Shown here piece after piece: positions 1 through 6,796 of a DNA stretch of 6,857 nt (position 1 is the stretch's first letter; every line of letters starts with the position of its first letter). This stretch comes from Allomuricauda sp. (GTDB lineage Bacteria > Bacteroidota > Bacteroidia > Flavobacteriales > Flavobacteriaceae). The notes below the pieces were generated by a model, which had not been told where the DNA came from, did no database searches, and saw only the letters and a list, made by a program, of their open reading frames with translations. A program made the translations under genes and the position numbers. Location of the stretch: the NCBI GenBank assembly GCA_028289745.1, contig JANQOD010000041.1, forward strand, positions 1-6,857. Reading direction: 5' to 3'.

Positions 1-1044
1 GTCACGGCGACCCCCTTGAGTTCGAACATCAAATTGCCCATGAAAGACCACTACCAGAAACTGATCGTGGGGCGGTCGATAAAATGGTTGATCGAGAACG
101 CGTTTTTGGCCAAGGCCGAGCTGCATACCTATGACGTGACCTTGCGCTCCCTAAAACTGGGTATTCACGGCGATTACACGGTCAAATCATCCGATGAGTT
201 CTATGGCGCCCAGAACATGTTGGGCAAGCTGTTGACCGCTTATGAAGAAATAGCCAAAGGTACCAAGACACTCATCTTCAACAATGGGATCAATACCTCG
301 CTATACGTCTATCAGACCTTCAAAAAGGCCGGATATAACATTCGACACTTAGACAATAGGAACAATGCAACGGAGCGGAAAGAGATCTTAGATTGGTTTG
401 CCAATACACCCGATGCCATTGTGACCTCTGTGAGCATTCTGACCACCGGCTTTGACGAACCCACGGTCGAGACCATAATGCTCAATAGGGCGACCCGTTC
501 GCTGACCCTATATTTTCAAATGATCGGTCGTGGTTCGCGCATCATTCCCGGTAAGAACCGGTTCAATGTGGTCGATTTGGGGAACAACATCGCCCGTTTC
601 GGTCCTTGGGAAGATGCCATCGATTGGCAAGAAATCTTTCATTTTCCCGATTTTTATTTGGAGAGCATCAAAAATGATGAAGACATTGAGCGAGAGTTTG
701 TCTATGAAATGCCCGCTGAGCTTCGATCAAAGTTCAATAAATCGGAAAATATCGATTTTGATGTCAAGGCAGAATATAAAAAGGTCTTCGCACAAGGACT
801 CAAATCAAAATTGGTGCTCGAACGAAGCATCGAACAGCACGCCAGAATCTGTGTCGAGAACAGCGAAGATGTCTTCGATGCCCGATTATTGGCCAAAGAG
901 CTCAAAGAAGAAATTGCCTACCGCGTGCGCCAGTATTCGTACTGTATCATGAACAATACCAAAAACTATAAAGAGTGGCTCGAAGAAGATTATGAACGCA
1001 AACTGCGCTCAAATATTTCGAAGAAGTTCGCCGAGATGATGTAA
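1..1044 (+). CDS. DEAD/DEAH-type SF2 helicase, C-terminal part (5' truncated by window edge)
   Basis: ATP-dependent nucleic-acid helicase or translocase of superfamily 2 (SSL2/type III restriction-helicase-like); its DNA or RNA substrate cannot be told. The reading frame is open from base 1, and its first codons give VTATP, which is helicase motif III, so the Walker A and DEAD/DEAH motifs lie upstream of the window and the TTG at 16 is not a start. RecA-like domain 2 follows, numbered from the first codon in the window: a motif IV-like KTLIFNN at about 88-94, motif V with TTGFDEP at about 147-153, and motif VI QMIGRGSR at 173-180 (bases 517-540), including the arginine finger. The last ~150 residues are charged, rich in Lys and Glu, and probably helical; I recognise no domain there. 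The stop is TAA at 1042-1044. No terminator is visible: the gene runs straight into the heptamer repeat, so read-through into the downstream glycosyltransferase is possible. Family is secure, cellular role is not. Confidence 0.88.
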   Translation, partial: VTATPLSSNIKLPMKDHYQKLIVGRSIKWLIENAFLAKAELHTYDVTLRSLKLGIHGDYTVKSSDEFYGAQNMLGKLLTAYEEIAKGTKTLIFNNGINTSLYVYQTFKKAGYNIRHLDNRNNATERKEILDWFANTPDAIVTSVSILTTGFDEPTVETIMLNRATRSLTLYFQMIGRGSRIIPGKNRFNVVDLGNNIARFGPWEDAIDWQEIFHFPDFYLESIKNDEDIEREFVYEMPAELRSKFNKSENIDFDVKAEYKKVFAQGLKSKLVLERSIEQHARICVENSEDVFDARLLAKELKEEIAYRVRQYSYCIMNNTKNYKEWLEEDYERKLRSNISKKFAEMM

Positions 1045-1060
1045 TCGCTGGGTGAAGGGC

Positions 1061-1391
1061 AGAATTCAGAATTCAGAATTCAAATTCCAAAGTTCAAATT
1101 CCAAAATCCAAAATCCAAAACCCAAAATCCAAAATCCAAAATCAAACATCGAGCATCGAGCATCAAACATCAAACATCAAACATCAAACATCGAGCATCG
1201 AGCATCGAGCATCAAACATCAAACATCAAACATCGAACATCAAACATCGAGCATCCAACCCTTAGCAAATACCAAATGCCAAAACCCAAATTCCAACAGC
1301 TAACATCGAACATCCAACATCCAACATCAAACATCGAACATCAAACATCCAGCATCCAACACCTAACCATCAACCATTAACTACTAACTAA
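1061..1391. repeat. Degenerate heptanucleotide tandem repeat filling the whole intergenic gap
   Basis: About 46 consecutive 7-base units with three sub-types in order: agaattc (1061-1081), aaattcc/aaaatcc (1082-1137), then aacatca, aacatcg and agcatcg (1145-1256). After one phase change of 3 bases around 1257-1265, units such as caaatac and caaatgc continue from 1266, and from 1308 the unit reads gaacatc, caacatc or aaacatc, decaying to taaccat and taactac by 1391. The + strand is almost free of T outside the atc/att core and poor in G. Because 7 is not a multiple of 3, any frame through it gives a heptad-repeat peptide (such as SNIEHRA/SNIKHQT from the GTG at 1052), but no start signal or stable codon pattern supports a real gene. 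This accounts for the entire 353-base gap between the helicase and the glycosyltransferase; I see no promoter or terminator in it. Confidence 0.9.
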
Positions 1392-1397
1392 CAACCC

Positions 1398-2651
1398 TTG
1401 CCTCCAGAACCCGAAAAAAAGCTCCTTATCATCGGCCACAATTGGCCCGAACCCTCGACCACGGCTGCAGGGCAGCGGATGCTACAATTGTTGGAAGCGT
1501 TTGCGGAAAAGGGATTTCGAATTTTCTACGGAAGTACGGCCTCCAAAACGGAATACTCCTCCGATCTATCCCCTTTCGGTGTTGCGGAAGTAACGATCAA
1601 GCTCAACGATTCCGGTTTTGATCGATTGGTTAAACAACTACGGCCCGATCTGGTCATCTTCGACCGGTTTATGGTAGAGGAACAGTTTGGTTGGCGGGTG
1701 GCGGAAAATGCCCCCGATGCCCTTCTGATACTGAACACCGAAGATTTGCATTCCCTACGCCATTACCGGGAAACCGCGGTCAAAAAACAAGAACCTTTCG
1801 ATACGGGCCACTGGTTGGCCTCAGCTATGGCCAAACGTGAGATGGCCAGTATTTTTCGTTCAGACCTGTCCTTGGTGGTCAGCGATGTGGAGCGACAACT
1901 GTTGGTGTATAGGGTAGGAGTGCCCCAGACCCACATATTGCACCTACCATTTATGCTGCCGCCATTGTCCAAAGATAAAATCAACGATTGGACTCTCTTT
2001 CGGGCGCGAAGCGGTTTTGTCTGTTTTGGCAATGGTAGGCATGCCCCGAATATAGATGCCATCGTTCGGTTGAAAACAGCACTTTGGCCCAACTTACGAA
2101 AACAGCTGCCCCAAGCCATCTTGTCGGTTTATGGGGCCTATTTGCCACAGCACATTCAACAGTTTCATAATGAGACCGAAGGTTTTTTGGTCAAGGGATG
2201 GGTCGATGATCTAGATGCCGTACTTCAAAAGGCCCGGGTCAACTTGGCACCCCTCCGTTTTGGGGCAGGCATCAAGGGCAAGTTCATCGATGCCATGCAA
2301 AATGGGCTCCCCAGTGTCACCACGCCCATTGGGGCCGAGGGTATGCACGATAGACTGCCTTGGGCCGGGCATATCGCCAAAAACGACGAGGACTTCATAA
2401 AAGTAGCCGTGCAGCTTTACAACGACAAAGAGCAATGGCAGCTTGCCCAACAAAATGGGGTCGCCATCATCAACAAGCTGTACGCTGCGAAAAACCTGAA
2501 GGCGGTGCTTTTTGATACCCTTGCGGCCTTGACCTCGGACCTAGCCGGGCATCGCGCCCAAAACTTTATTGGGCAACTGTTGCGGCACCAATCACTGGCC
2601 GCCACTAAGTATATGGGCAAATGGATCGAGGAAAAAAATAAAAGGGACTAA
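1398..2651 (+). CDS. Glycosyltransferase, GT4-like (GT-B fold)
   Basis: Predicted to transfer a sugar from a nucleotide-sugar donor to a surface polysaccharide or lipid acceptor; specificity unknown. The 417-residue protein has the two-domain GT-B layout. The N-terminal Rossmann domain begins almost at once (KKLLIIGHNWPEPS, 7-20), with ILNTED at 111-116. The C-terminal donor domain starts near FVCFGNG (207-213), followed by VKGWVDD (265-271) and the signature PLRFGAGIKGK (285-295), FIDAM (296-300) and PIGAEGM (310-316), typical of the Glyco_trans_1_4/GT4 donor-binding loop. There is no signal peptide or membrane span. The start is TTG at 1398: an in-frame TAA at 1389 excludes anything upstream, and the first internal ATG (Met28) would remove the first beta strand. 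No Shine-Dalgarno is visible, and the 5' flank is the decayed end of the heptamer repeat. The stop codon overlaps that of the convergent oxidase gene by 4 bases. No polysaccharide-cluster neighbours are seen. Confidence 0.85.
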   Translation: MPPEPEKKLLIIGHNWPEPSTTAAGQRMLQLLEAFAEKGFRIFYGSTASKTEYSSDLSPFGVAEVTIKLNDSGFDRLVKQLRPDLVIFDRFMVEEQFGWRVAENAPDALLILNTEDLHSLRHYRETAVKKQEPFDTGHWLASAMAKREMASIFRSDLSLVVSDVERQLLVYRVGVPQTHILHLPFMLPPLSKDKINDWTLFRARSGFVCFGNGRHAPNIDAIVRLKTALWPNLRKQLPQAILSVYGAYLPQHIQQFHNETEGFLVKGWVDDLDAVLQKARVNLAPLRFGAGIKGKFIDAMQNGLPSVTTPIGAEGMHDRLPWAGHIAKNDEDFIKVAVQLYNDKEQWQLAQQNGVAIINKLYAAKNLKAVLFDTLAALTSDLAGHRAQNFIGQLLRHQSLAATKYMGKWIEEKNKRD

Positions 2652-3814
2652 TCGATTACGGCATCTGCTTTTCTCAATGCGTCAACCGTTTCGACGCCCA
2701 ATTGCACCATGTTGTTCTGTAGGTCGTCTATAAGGATGTTGGCCACATGGTCGCCCCCATATTTGCCCAAAGCGGCCACGCCCCAAACAAAAGGCCTGCC
2801 CACCAAGACAAAATCGGCACCCAGATAAAGGGCACGCATCACATCCAATCCCGTGCGCACGCCACTATCAAAAAGTATGGGCACCTTAGCGTTCACCTCT
2901 TTGGCTATCGCCGGCAATGCCCCTAGGGCGGTCACGGCACCGTTGAACTGCCGTGCCCCATGGTTGGAGACATAAATGCCGTCCATACCGCTATCGATGG
3001 CCTTAGCCGCATCTTGAGGGTGTAAAATGCCCTTTACCACCACGGGGCCGTCCCAGGCTTCCTTTAATTCTTTGCAGTAGTCCCAATCTAAGGTGCCGCC
3101 CAAGCGGTTGCCCACAAACCCGCTGACGAATTTCATATCGTTATTGTTGGTATAGTGTTCTACGGTGCGCAAGCGGGGCAGTCCGCGCAAGAGGGTTTGG
3201 TAGCTATAAGCGGGGTGGATCATGCCCTGCCAAAGCATTCGTGGCGTTATCTTGGGGGGCATGGTCAGCCCCGCCCGTTTACTGCGCTCACGTCTGCTTG
3301 CCATGGGCACATCGGCGGTGACCACCAAAGTATGGAAACCCGCTTCTTTGGCCCGCTGTAAAAGCGAGTTGCGTACGTCTTTATCTTTTGGGGGATACAG
3401 CTGAAACCAACCCATATCGCCCACATGCCTGCCCACCGTTTCGGGCGTCTCGGTGGCCACGGTACTCAAACAAAAGGGGATCTGTAACCGATGGGCGGTG
3501 GCGGCCAAATAGTGTTCGACCCTGGGCCAAAGCAATCCCGTCAGCCCGATAGGCGCCATACCGATGGGGGCGCTGTACGTTTGGCCGAAAAGGGTGGTTT
3601 GGGTGGTGGCCTCGAGCACCCCTTTGCAAAAGCGGGGCAAAAAGCGAATGTGCTGAAAGGCGGTTCGGTTGTGGTGCAATAGGCTTTCATCGCCCGTACC
3701 GGCATCTAGATACTCCCATGCCACATGGGGCACCCTCTTTTTGGCTTTTTGGGCCAGATCTTCGATACGGGGGTAGCGCTGGGCAAACCGCTCCAATTGC
3801 TTTTTATAGGCCAT
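2648..3814 (-). CDS. FMN-dependent alpha-hydroxy-acid oxidase/dehydrogenase (LldD/glycolate oxidase family)
   Basis: Oxidises an L-2-hydroxy acid, such as lactate or glycolate, to the 2-oxo acid using FMN; substrate and electron acceptor (quinone, cytochrome or O2) cannot be fixed from sequence. The 388-residue TIM-barrel protein is full length for the family. Visible family residues, by alignment from memory with plant glycolate oxidase: Tyr35, Ser117-Thr118, WFQLY with Tyr140 (136-140), Asp168 in VTADVP, Arg174-Arg175, Lys261 in VVKGIL, catalytic His285 and Arg288 in SNHGARQ (283-289), and the FMN-phosphate region FDSGVRTG (315-322) and GRPF (339-342). The usual Asp three residues after Arg288 is Asn291. 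The frame stays open upstream to 3979, but those 55 extra residues match nothing in the family; the ATG at 3814 begins MAYKKQLERF, followed by YPRIEDLA, the normal N-terminus. No membrane span. The stop TAG (2648-2650) overlaps the convergent glycosyltransferase stop. No clear -7 box was found upstream. Confidence 0.9.
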   Translation of the reverse strand: MAYKKQLERFAQRYPRIEDLAQKAKKRVPHVAWEYLDAGTGDESLLHHNRTAFQHIRFLPRFCKGVLEATTQTTLFGQTYSAPIGMAPIGLTGLLWPRVEHYLAATAHRLQIPFCLSTVATETPETVGRHVGDMGWFQLYPPKDKDVRNSLLQRAKEAGFHTLVVTADVPMASRRERSKRAGLTMPPKITPRMLWQGMIHPAYSYQTLLRGLPRLRTVEHYTNNNDMKFVSGFVGNRLGGTLDWDYCKELKEAWDGPVVVKGILHPQDAAKAIDSGMDGIYVSNHGARQFNGAVTALGALPAIAKEVNAKVPILFDSGVRTGLDVMRALYLGADFVLVGRPFVWGVAALGKYGGDHVANILIDDLQNNMVQLGVETVDALRKADAVID

Positions 3815-3951
3815 GGGTTGAAAATACAAGAAATTTGTAATACCCGTTCTAAAAATAATAGGGGAAGGTAAACCAGGGGATAGTTTCGTTGACGGTCTTG
3901 TGCACGGGTAATGCGAGTAAAACAGCTGATCTTCGGTAGGTGTAAAACCCA

Positions 3952-3984
3952 AGAAAGTACAAACCATTGAGATTTGCACTTTCT
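3952..3984. other. 12-base inverted repeat upstream of the hydroxy-acid oxidase gene
   Basis: The arms 3952-3963 (agaaagtacaaa) and 3973-3984 (tttgcactttct) are reverse complements except for one position, with a 9-base spacer. It lies 138 bases upstream of the oxidase ATG and 35 bases past the hydrolase stop, both genes being on the minus strand. It could be an operator or a transcript hairpin between the two genes. Only a short T-rich stretch (ttgggtttta) follows on the minus strand, so it is not a textbook terminator. Confidence 0.5.
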
Positions 3985-4018
3985 GAGCCCTTACTAATAC
4001 GTACTTTGTTATGTCCTT

Positions 4019-4762
4019 TTATTTTTCATTTACTATTTCTAAAAGGATATGTGCCAACTTTTCAGGCTGTGAGAAATTTGGGGTATGACTTGAATTCAAG
4101 GAATATGATTTTTTCACTTTTCCCTTATACATTGACCTTTGTATTTCAATAGGTATGGCCCTATCTTCTGTACATTCAATGTAGTATTTAGAAACTTTGC
4201 CAAAGTTTTCTTCCGTTATCTGTAGCTTGTATGCCAAAGGGACTGCCGGTTCGGGGACGATATACGATTTTGCTGCGTCAAAAGCTTCTTTCGGAATATC
4301 ATGTGCAAAAGCATTTTGTATCTCATCTTCTTTGATCAATGCATAAGTTTTATCCTCTGATAAATAAAAATTCTCAACTGCCTTAGACCCTTCGACACCT
4401 TGAACCGCTTCGAAGAACGAACCTCCGTTTGGCAGTAAAAATGCAGTAACATAAACCAGTTTTTTAACTTTGTTTGGCCTTAATTCTGCTACGCTGCTAA
4501 CCGTAATTCCATTAAAACTATGTCCGACCAATATCACTGGTCCATCTTGCTTATCAAGAATATCGGTAAGGGTTTTAATATAATCCTCCATGGTAATAGT
4601 AAAGGGGAGTGTTTTATCGCTCCCATGCCCAGGCAGGTCTGGGGTCAATACCGTGTGACCATTTTCTTTTAAGATTTTGGCCACATTTTCCCATTGCCAT
4701 CCACCCAGCCAAGCTGAGTGCACCAATACGTAGGTTTCTTTTCTGTTCATTTTTTGTGTCAT
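4019..4762 (-). CDS. Alpha/beta hydrolase (esterase, EstC/methylesterase-like)
   Basis: Probably a cytoplasmic serine esterase or related alpha/beta-fold enzyme; the substrate is unknown. The 247-residue protein carries the oxyanion-loop motif HSAWLGGWQW (15-24), the DLPGHG turn (42-47), the nucleophile elbow GHSFNG with Ser82, a candidate acid Asp200 in CTEDRAIP (197-204), and a candidate base His226 in SSHTPNF. The HSAW...W and ED..IP motifs and the compact cap resemble the plant methylesterase/hydroxynitrile-lyase group and bacterial EstC-like proteins. No signal peptide or membrane span. The ATG at 4762 is preferred, but Met5 (4750) would also keep the whole fold. A perfect -7 box lies at 4807-4800, and a perfect inverted repeat lies upstream of that, just past the end of the Crp/Fnr regulator gene on the same strand, which suggests control by that regulator. 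Base composition is much more AT-rich than in the flanking oxidase and menB genes. Confidence 0.88.
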   Translation of the reverse strand: MTQKMNRKETYVLVHSAWLGGWQWENVAKILKENGHTVLTPDLPGHGSDKTLPFTITMEDYIKTLTDILDKQDGPVILVGHSFNGITVSSVAELRPNKVKKLVYVTAFLLPNGGSFFEAVQGVEGSKAVENFYLSEDKTYALIKEDEIQNAFAHDIPKEAFDAAKSYIVPEPAVPLAYKLQITEENFGKVSKYYIECTEDRAIPIEIQRSMYKGKVKKSYSLNSSHTPNFSQPEKLAHILLEIVNEK

Positions 4763-4799
4763 TTTTTGTGCTTTTATTATTTGTTATTTACGTACAGCA

Positions 4800-4807
4800 C
4801 AAATGTA
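4800..4807 (-). promoter_or_regulatory. Bacteroidota -7 promoter box of the hydrolase gene
   Basis: On the minus strand this reads TACATTTG, a perfect match to TAnnTTTG, the -7 element of the Bacteroidota primary sigma factor. It ends 37 bases before the hydrolase ATG at 4762, giving a predicted leader of about 34 bases. No TTG/TTTG -33 element sits at the usual 17-21-base spacing; the nearest is a weak TTTAC at 17 bases. This suits an activator-dependent promoter. Confidence 0.6.
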
Positions 4808-4826
4808 AAATGATGTTTGGGGGTAA

Positions 4827-4848
4827 ACCTGTACCTTTTGTTACAGGT
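4827..4848. promoter_or_regulatory. Perfect 22-base inverted repeat, candidate operator for the Crp/Fnr-like regulator
   Basis: The arms acctgta (4827-4833) and tacaggt (4842-4848) are exact reverse complements with an 8-base spacer. If the -7 box at 4807-4800 sets +1 near 4796, the dyad is centred at about -41.5, the class-II activator position for Crp/Fnr-family proteins, and 22 bases is the length of a classic CRP site. The half-site is not the E. coli CRP or FNR consensus. It is not a terminator, because no T-run follows the stem on either strand. Confidence 0.5.
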
Positions 4849-4865
4849 CAGAAAAAAAGGGACTT

Positions 4866-5492
4866 TTAGAGAAGTTCTATTTGCTTAAACTTTAGTTTTA
4901 CGATGCCTGACAGTTCATATTGTTTTAAGATTTTTGACACCACCTCCCTTGTGGTTCCCAATTCTTTTGCCAATTGATTATGGGAAAGGTCAATACTTTG
5001 GGAATTGTTTTTTTGGGCAAATGATCGTAAATAGTCGAGCAATCGTTTATCAATTTTATTGAACGCCAGATTTTTATACGAGTGAAGTAAATCTTCATAA
5101 CTCATAATGAACGAATGGGTCGTAAATCTATTCCAAGATTTGTATTTAAAACTCCATTCAGAAACATATCTTACGGGAATCTTAATAATGGTGGTTTCTT
5201 CTTCCGTTTTTGCATTGATAATACTTTTGCAATCCCTAAAAGTTGCCGAAAGCGATAAAACACAGGTTTGAATAGGATGTACATAGTAGAGCAAGATTTG
5301 CCTATCTTCATTTTCCTGCCATACCCTAACTTTTCCCGAAATGACCAAGGCCAACCATTTAATGTATTTATGTTGTTCAACAATAAATGAATTTTTGGGC
5401 ACTGTTTGCACGACCCCTGTTCTTTGAATGTCTTCTTTAAGATGCTCTTCTGTAATTGCCAAAGCATTGAATAGTAGATTAAATTCTGTCAT
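4866..5492 (-). CDS. Crp/Fnr-family transcriptional regulator
   Basis: DNA-binding regulator with an N-terminal cyclic-nucleotide-binding-like beta-roll and a C-terminal winged helix-turn-helix. In the 208-residue form the beta-roll spans about 25-110, with ISGKVRVWQENEDRQILLYY at 51-70; a dimerisation helix follows at about 120-150; the HTH is HNQLAKELGTTREVVSKILK (171-190), the strongest evidence for the family. The position equivalent to the phosphate-binding cassette (about 75-92, QTCVLSLSATF) lacks the Arg-Ser pair that binds cAMP in E. coli Crp, and there is no N-terminal Cys cluster as in Fnr; Cys77 and Cys88 are present. The ligand is therefore unknown. The ATG at 5492 (MTEFNLLF) is chosen; the frame is open upstream to an ATG at 5591, but the extra 33 residues do not look like the family. 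The sequence is markedly AT-rich. The alpha/beta hydrolase lies 103 bases downstream on the same strand. Confidence 0.9.
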   Translation of the reverse strand: MTEFNLLFNALAITEEHLKEDIQRTGVVQTVPKNSFIVEQHKYIKWLALVISGKVRVWQENEDRQILLYYVHPIQTCVLSLSATFRDCKSIINAKTEEETTIIKIPVRYVSEWSFKYKSWNRFTTHSFIMSYEDLLHSYKNLAFNKIDKRLLDYLRSFAQKNNSQSIDLSHNQLAKELGTTREVVSKILKQYELSGIVKLKFKQIELL

Positions 5493-5624
5493 TTGTTTAC
5501 TTGTGTATAATGTTTGGGTATGGTCTTGTTTCAAGGGGCTATATTGACCGATGACGAAATTCGGTGATTTTTTACAAACTTTCACCTTCATAACTTGTAA
5601 GGTCTCAACGAATTATCAACAGCT

Positions 5625-5702
5625 GTCATTTCGAAATGAGTCCACCAGAGGTGGACGATTGAGAAATCTAGATTTCTCAGTCGCAAGCTCCTTCGAAATG
5701 AC
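5625..5702. repeat. 78-base multi-hairpin palindromic element (REP/MITE-like)
   Basis: Three nested or adjacent perfect stems. An outer 11-base pair is gtcatttcgaa (5625-5635) with ttcgaaatgac (5692-5702). A left inner hairpin is gtccacc-aga-ggtggac (5640-5656). A central 20-base palindrome is tgagaaatct-agatttctca (5660-5679). Folded as a single strand this gives a closed outer stem with two arms and an unpaired right side (5680-5691). From memory, elements of the type GTCATTTCGAA...GAGAAATCT...TTCGAAATGAC are scattered through intergenic regions of flavobacterial genomes, so this is probably a non-coding repeat family member. It encodes nothing and lies between the divergent regulator and menB promoters. 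Confidence 0.75.
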
Positions 5703-5773
5703 TGTCGTATGGATTTTCTATCCCTTCAACACTGCTTAAGGTTCAAAATAGTAGTGGAAAATAGCATTCTCAT

Positions 5774-5781
5774 TATCTTTG
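5774..5781 (+). promoter_or_regulatory. Bacteroidota -7 promoter box of menB
   Basis: TATCTTTG, a perfect TAnnTTTG match, ends 22 bases before the menB ATG, giving a leader of about 18 bases. No good TTG -33 box is found at 17-21 bases upstream. Confidence 0.6.
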
Positions 5782-5803
5782 GGCATACCAGATATACACC
5801 AAA

Positions 5804-6646
<843 letters not shown>

Positions 6647-6726
6647 TAGTGTTATTTCTGGGCCTGTACTGAGTGTGGTCGAGCTACTTTCGACACGTTA
6701 ACTACCTCTGGACAAAAATTCATGGG

Positions 6727-6746
6727 ATTCCGCTTTTCAGCGGAAT
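6727..6746. other. Hairpin downstream of menB (first of three)
   Basis: A perfect 8-base stem, attccgct (6727-6734) with agcggaat (6739-6746), around a tttc loop. Followed on the + strand only by taattcaa, so a weak terminator or 3'-end stabilising hairpin of the menB transcript is possible. Confidence 0.55.
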
Positions 6747-6760
6747 TAATTCAACTAACC

Positions 6761-6780
6761 GTTTTATGCAGACATAAAAC
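6761..6780. other. Hairpin downstream of menB (second of three)
   Basis: A perfect 8-base stem, gttttatg (6761-6768) with cataaaac (6773-6780), around a caga loop; AT-rich and with no T-run after it. It sits 14 bases after the first hairpin. Confidence 0.5.
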
Positions 6781-6796
6781 AGAGTTTCATTAACTA

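Larger units (their letters stand above)
5493..5803. other. Divergent intergenic region between the regulator gene and menB
   Basis: This 311-base gap without genes holds the 78-base palindromic element (5625-5702) and the menB -7 box (5774-5781). Between the regulator start and the element (5493-5624) the only structure I see is a weak split repeat, ttacaa/ttgtaa (5572-5577 and 5595-5600), and a one-mismatch -7-like AAAGTTTG on the minus strand (5582-5575); neither is convincing as the regulator's promoter. Confidence 0.6.

Noticed and set aside
1052..1303. An 83-residue open frame with heptad repeats (SNIEHRA/SNIKHQT) from a GTG
   Set aside because: It is only the heptamer DNA repeat read in one frame; 7-base units give a heptad peptide in every open frame, and there is no promoter or homologous fold.
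1061..1391. CRISPR array
   Set aside because: The period is 7 bases with no distinct spacers or longer repeat unit, and no cas genes are present.
3815..3979. A 55-residue N-terminal extension of the hydroxy-acid oxidase
   Set aside because: It has no family similarity and runs over the 12-base inverted repeat; the ATG at 3814 starts the normal family N-terminus.
4827..4848. Terminator of the Crp/Fnr regulator gene
   Set aside because: The stem is only 7 bases and no T-run follows it on the minus strand; the T-run (complement of 4852-4858) comes before it.
5493..5591. A 33-residue N-terminal extension of the Crp/Fnr regulator
   Set aside because: Crp/Fnr proteins of this group start shortly before the first helix; MTEFNLLF at 5492 fits and is preceded by an A-rich leader.
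5625..5702. tRNA or tRNA-like gene suggested by the cloverleaf-like stems
   Set aside because: Stem lengths, lack of a T-loop and of an anticodon arm, and the perfect 20-base central palindrome do not fit a tRNA.
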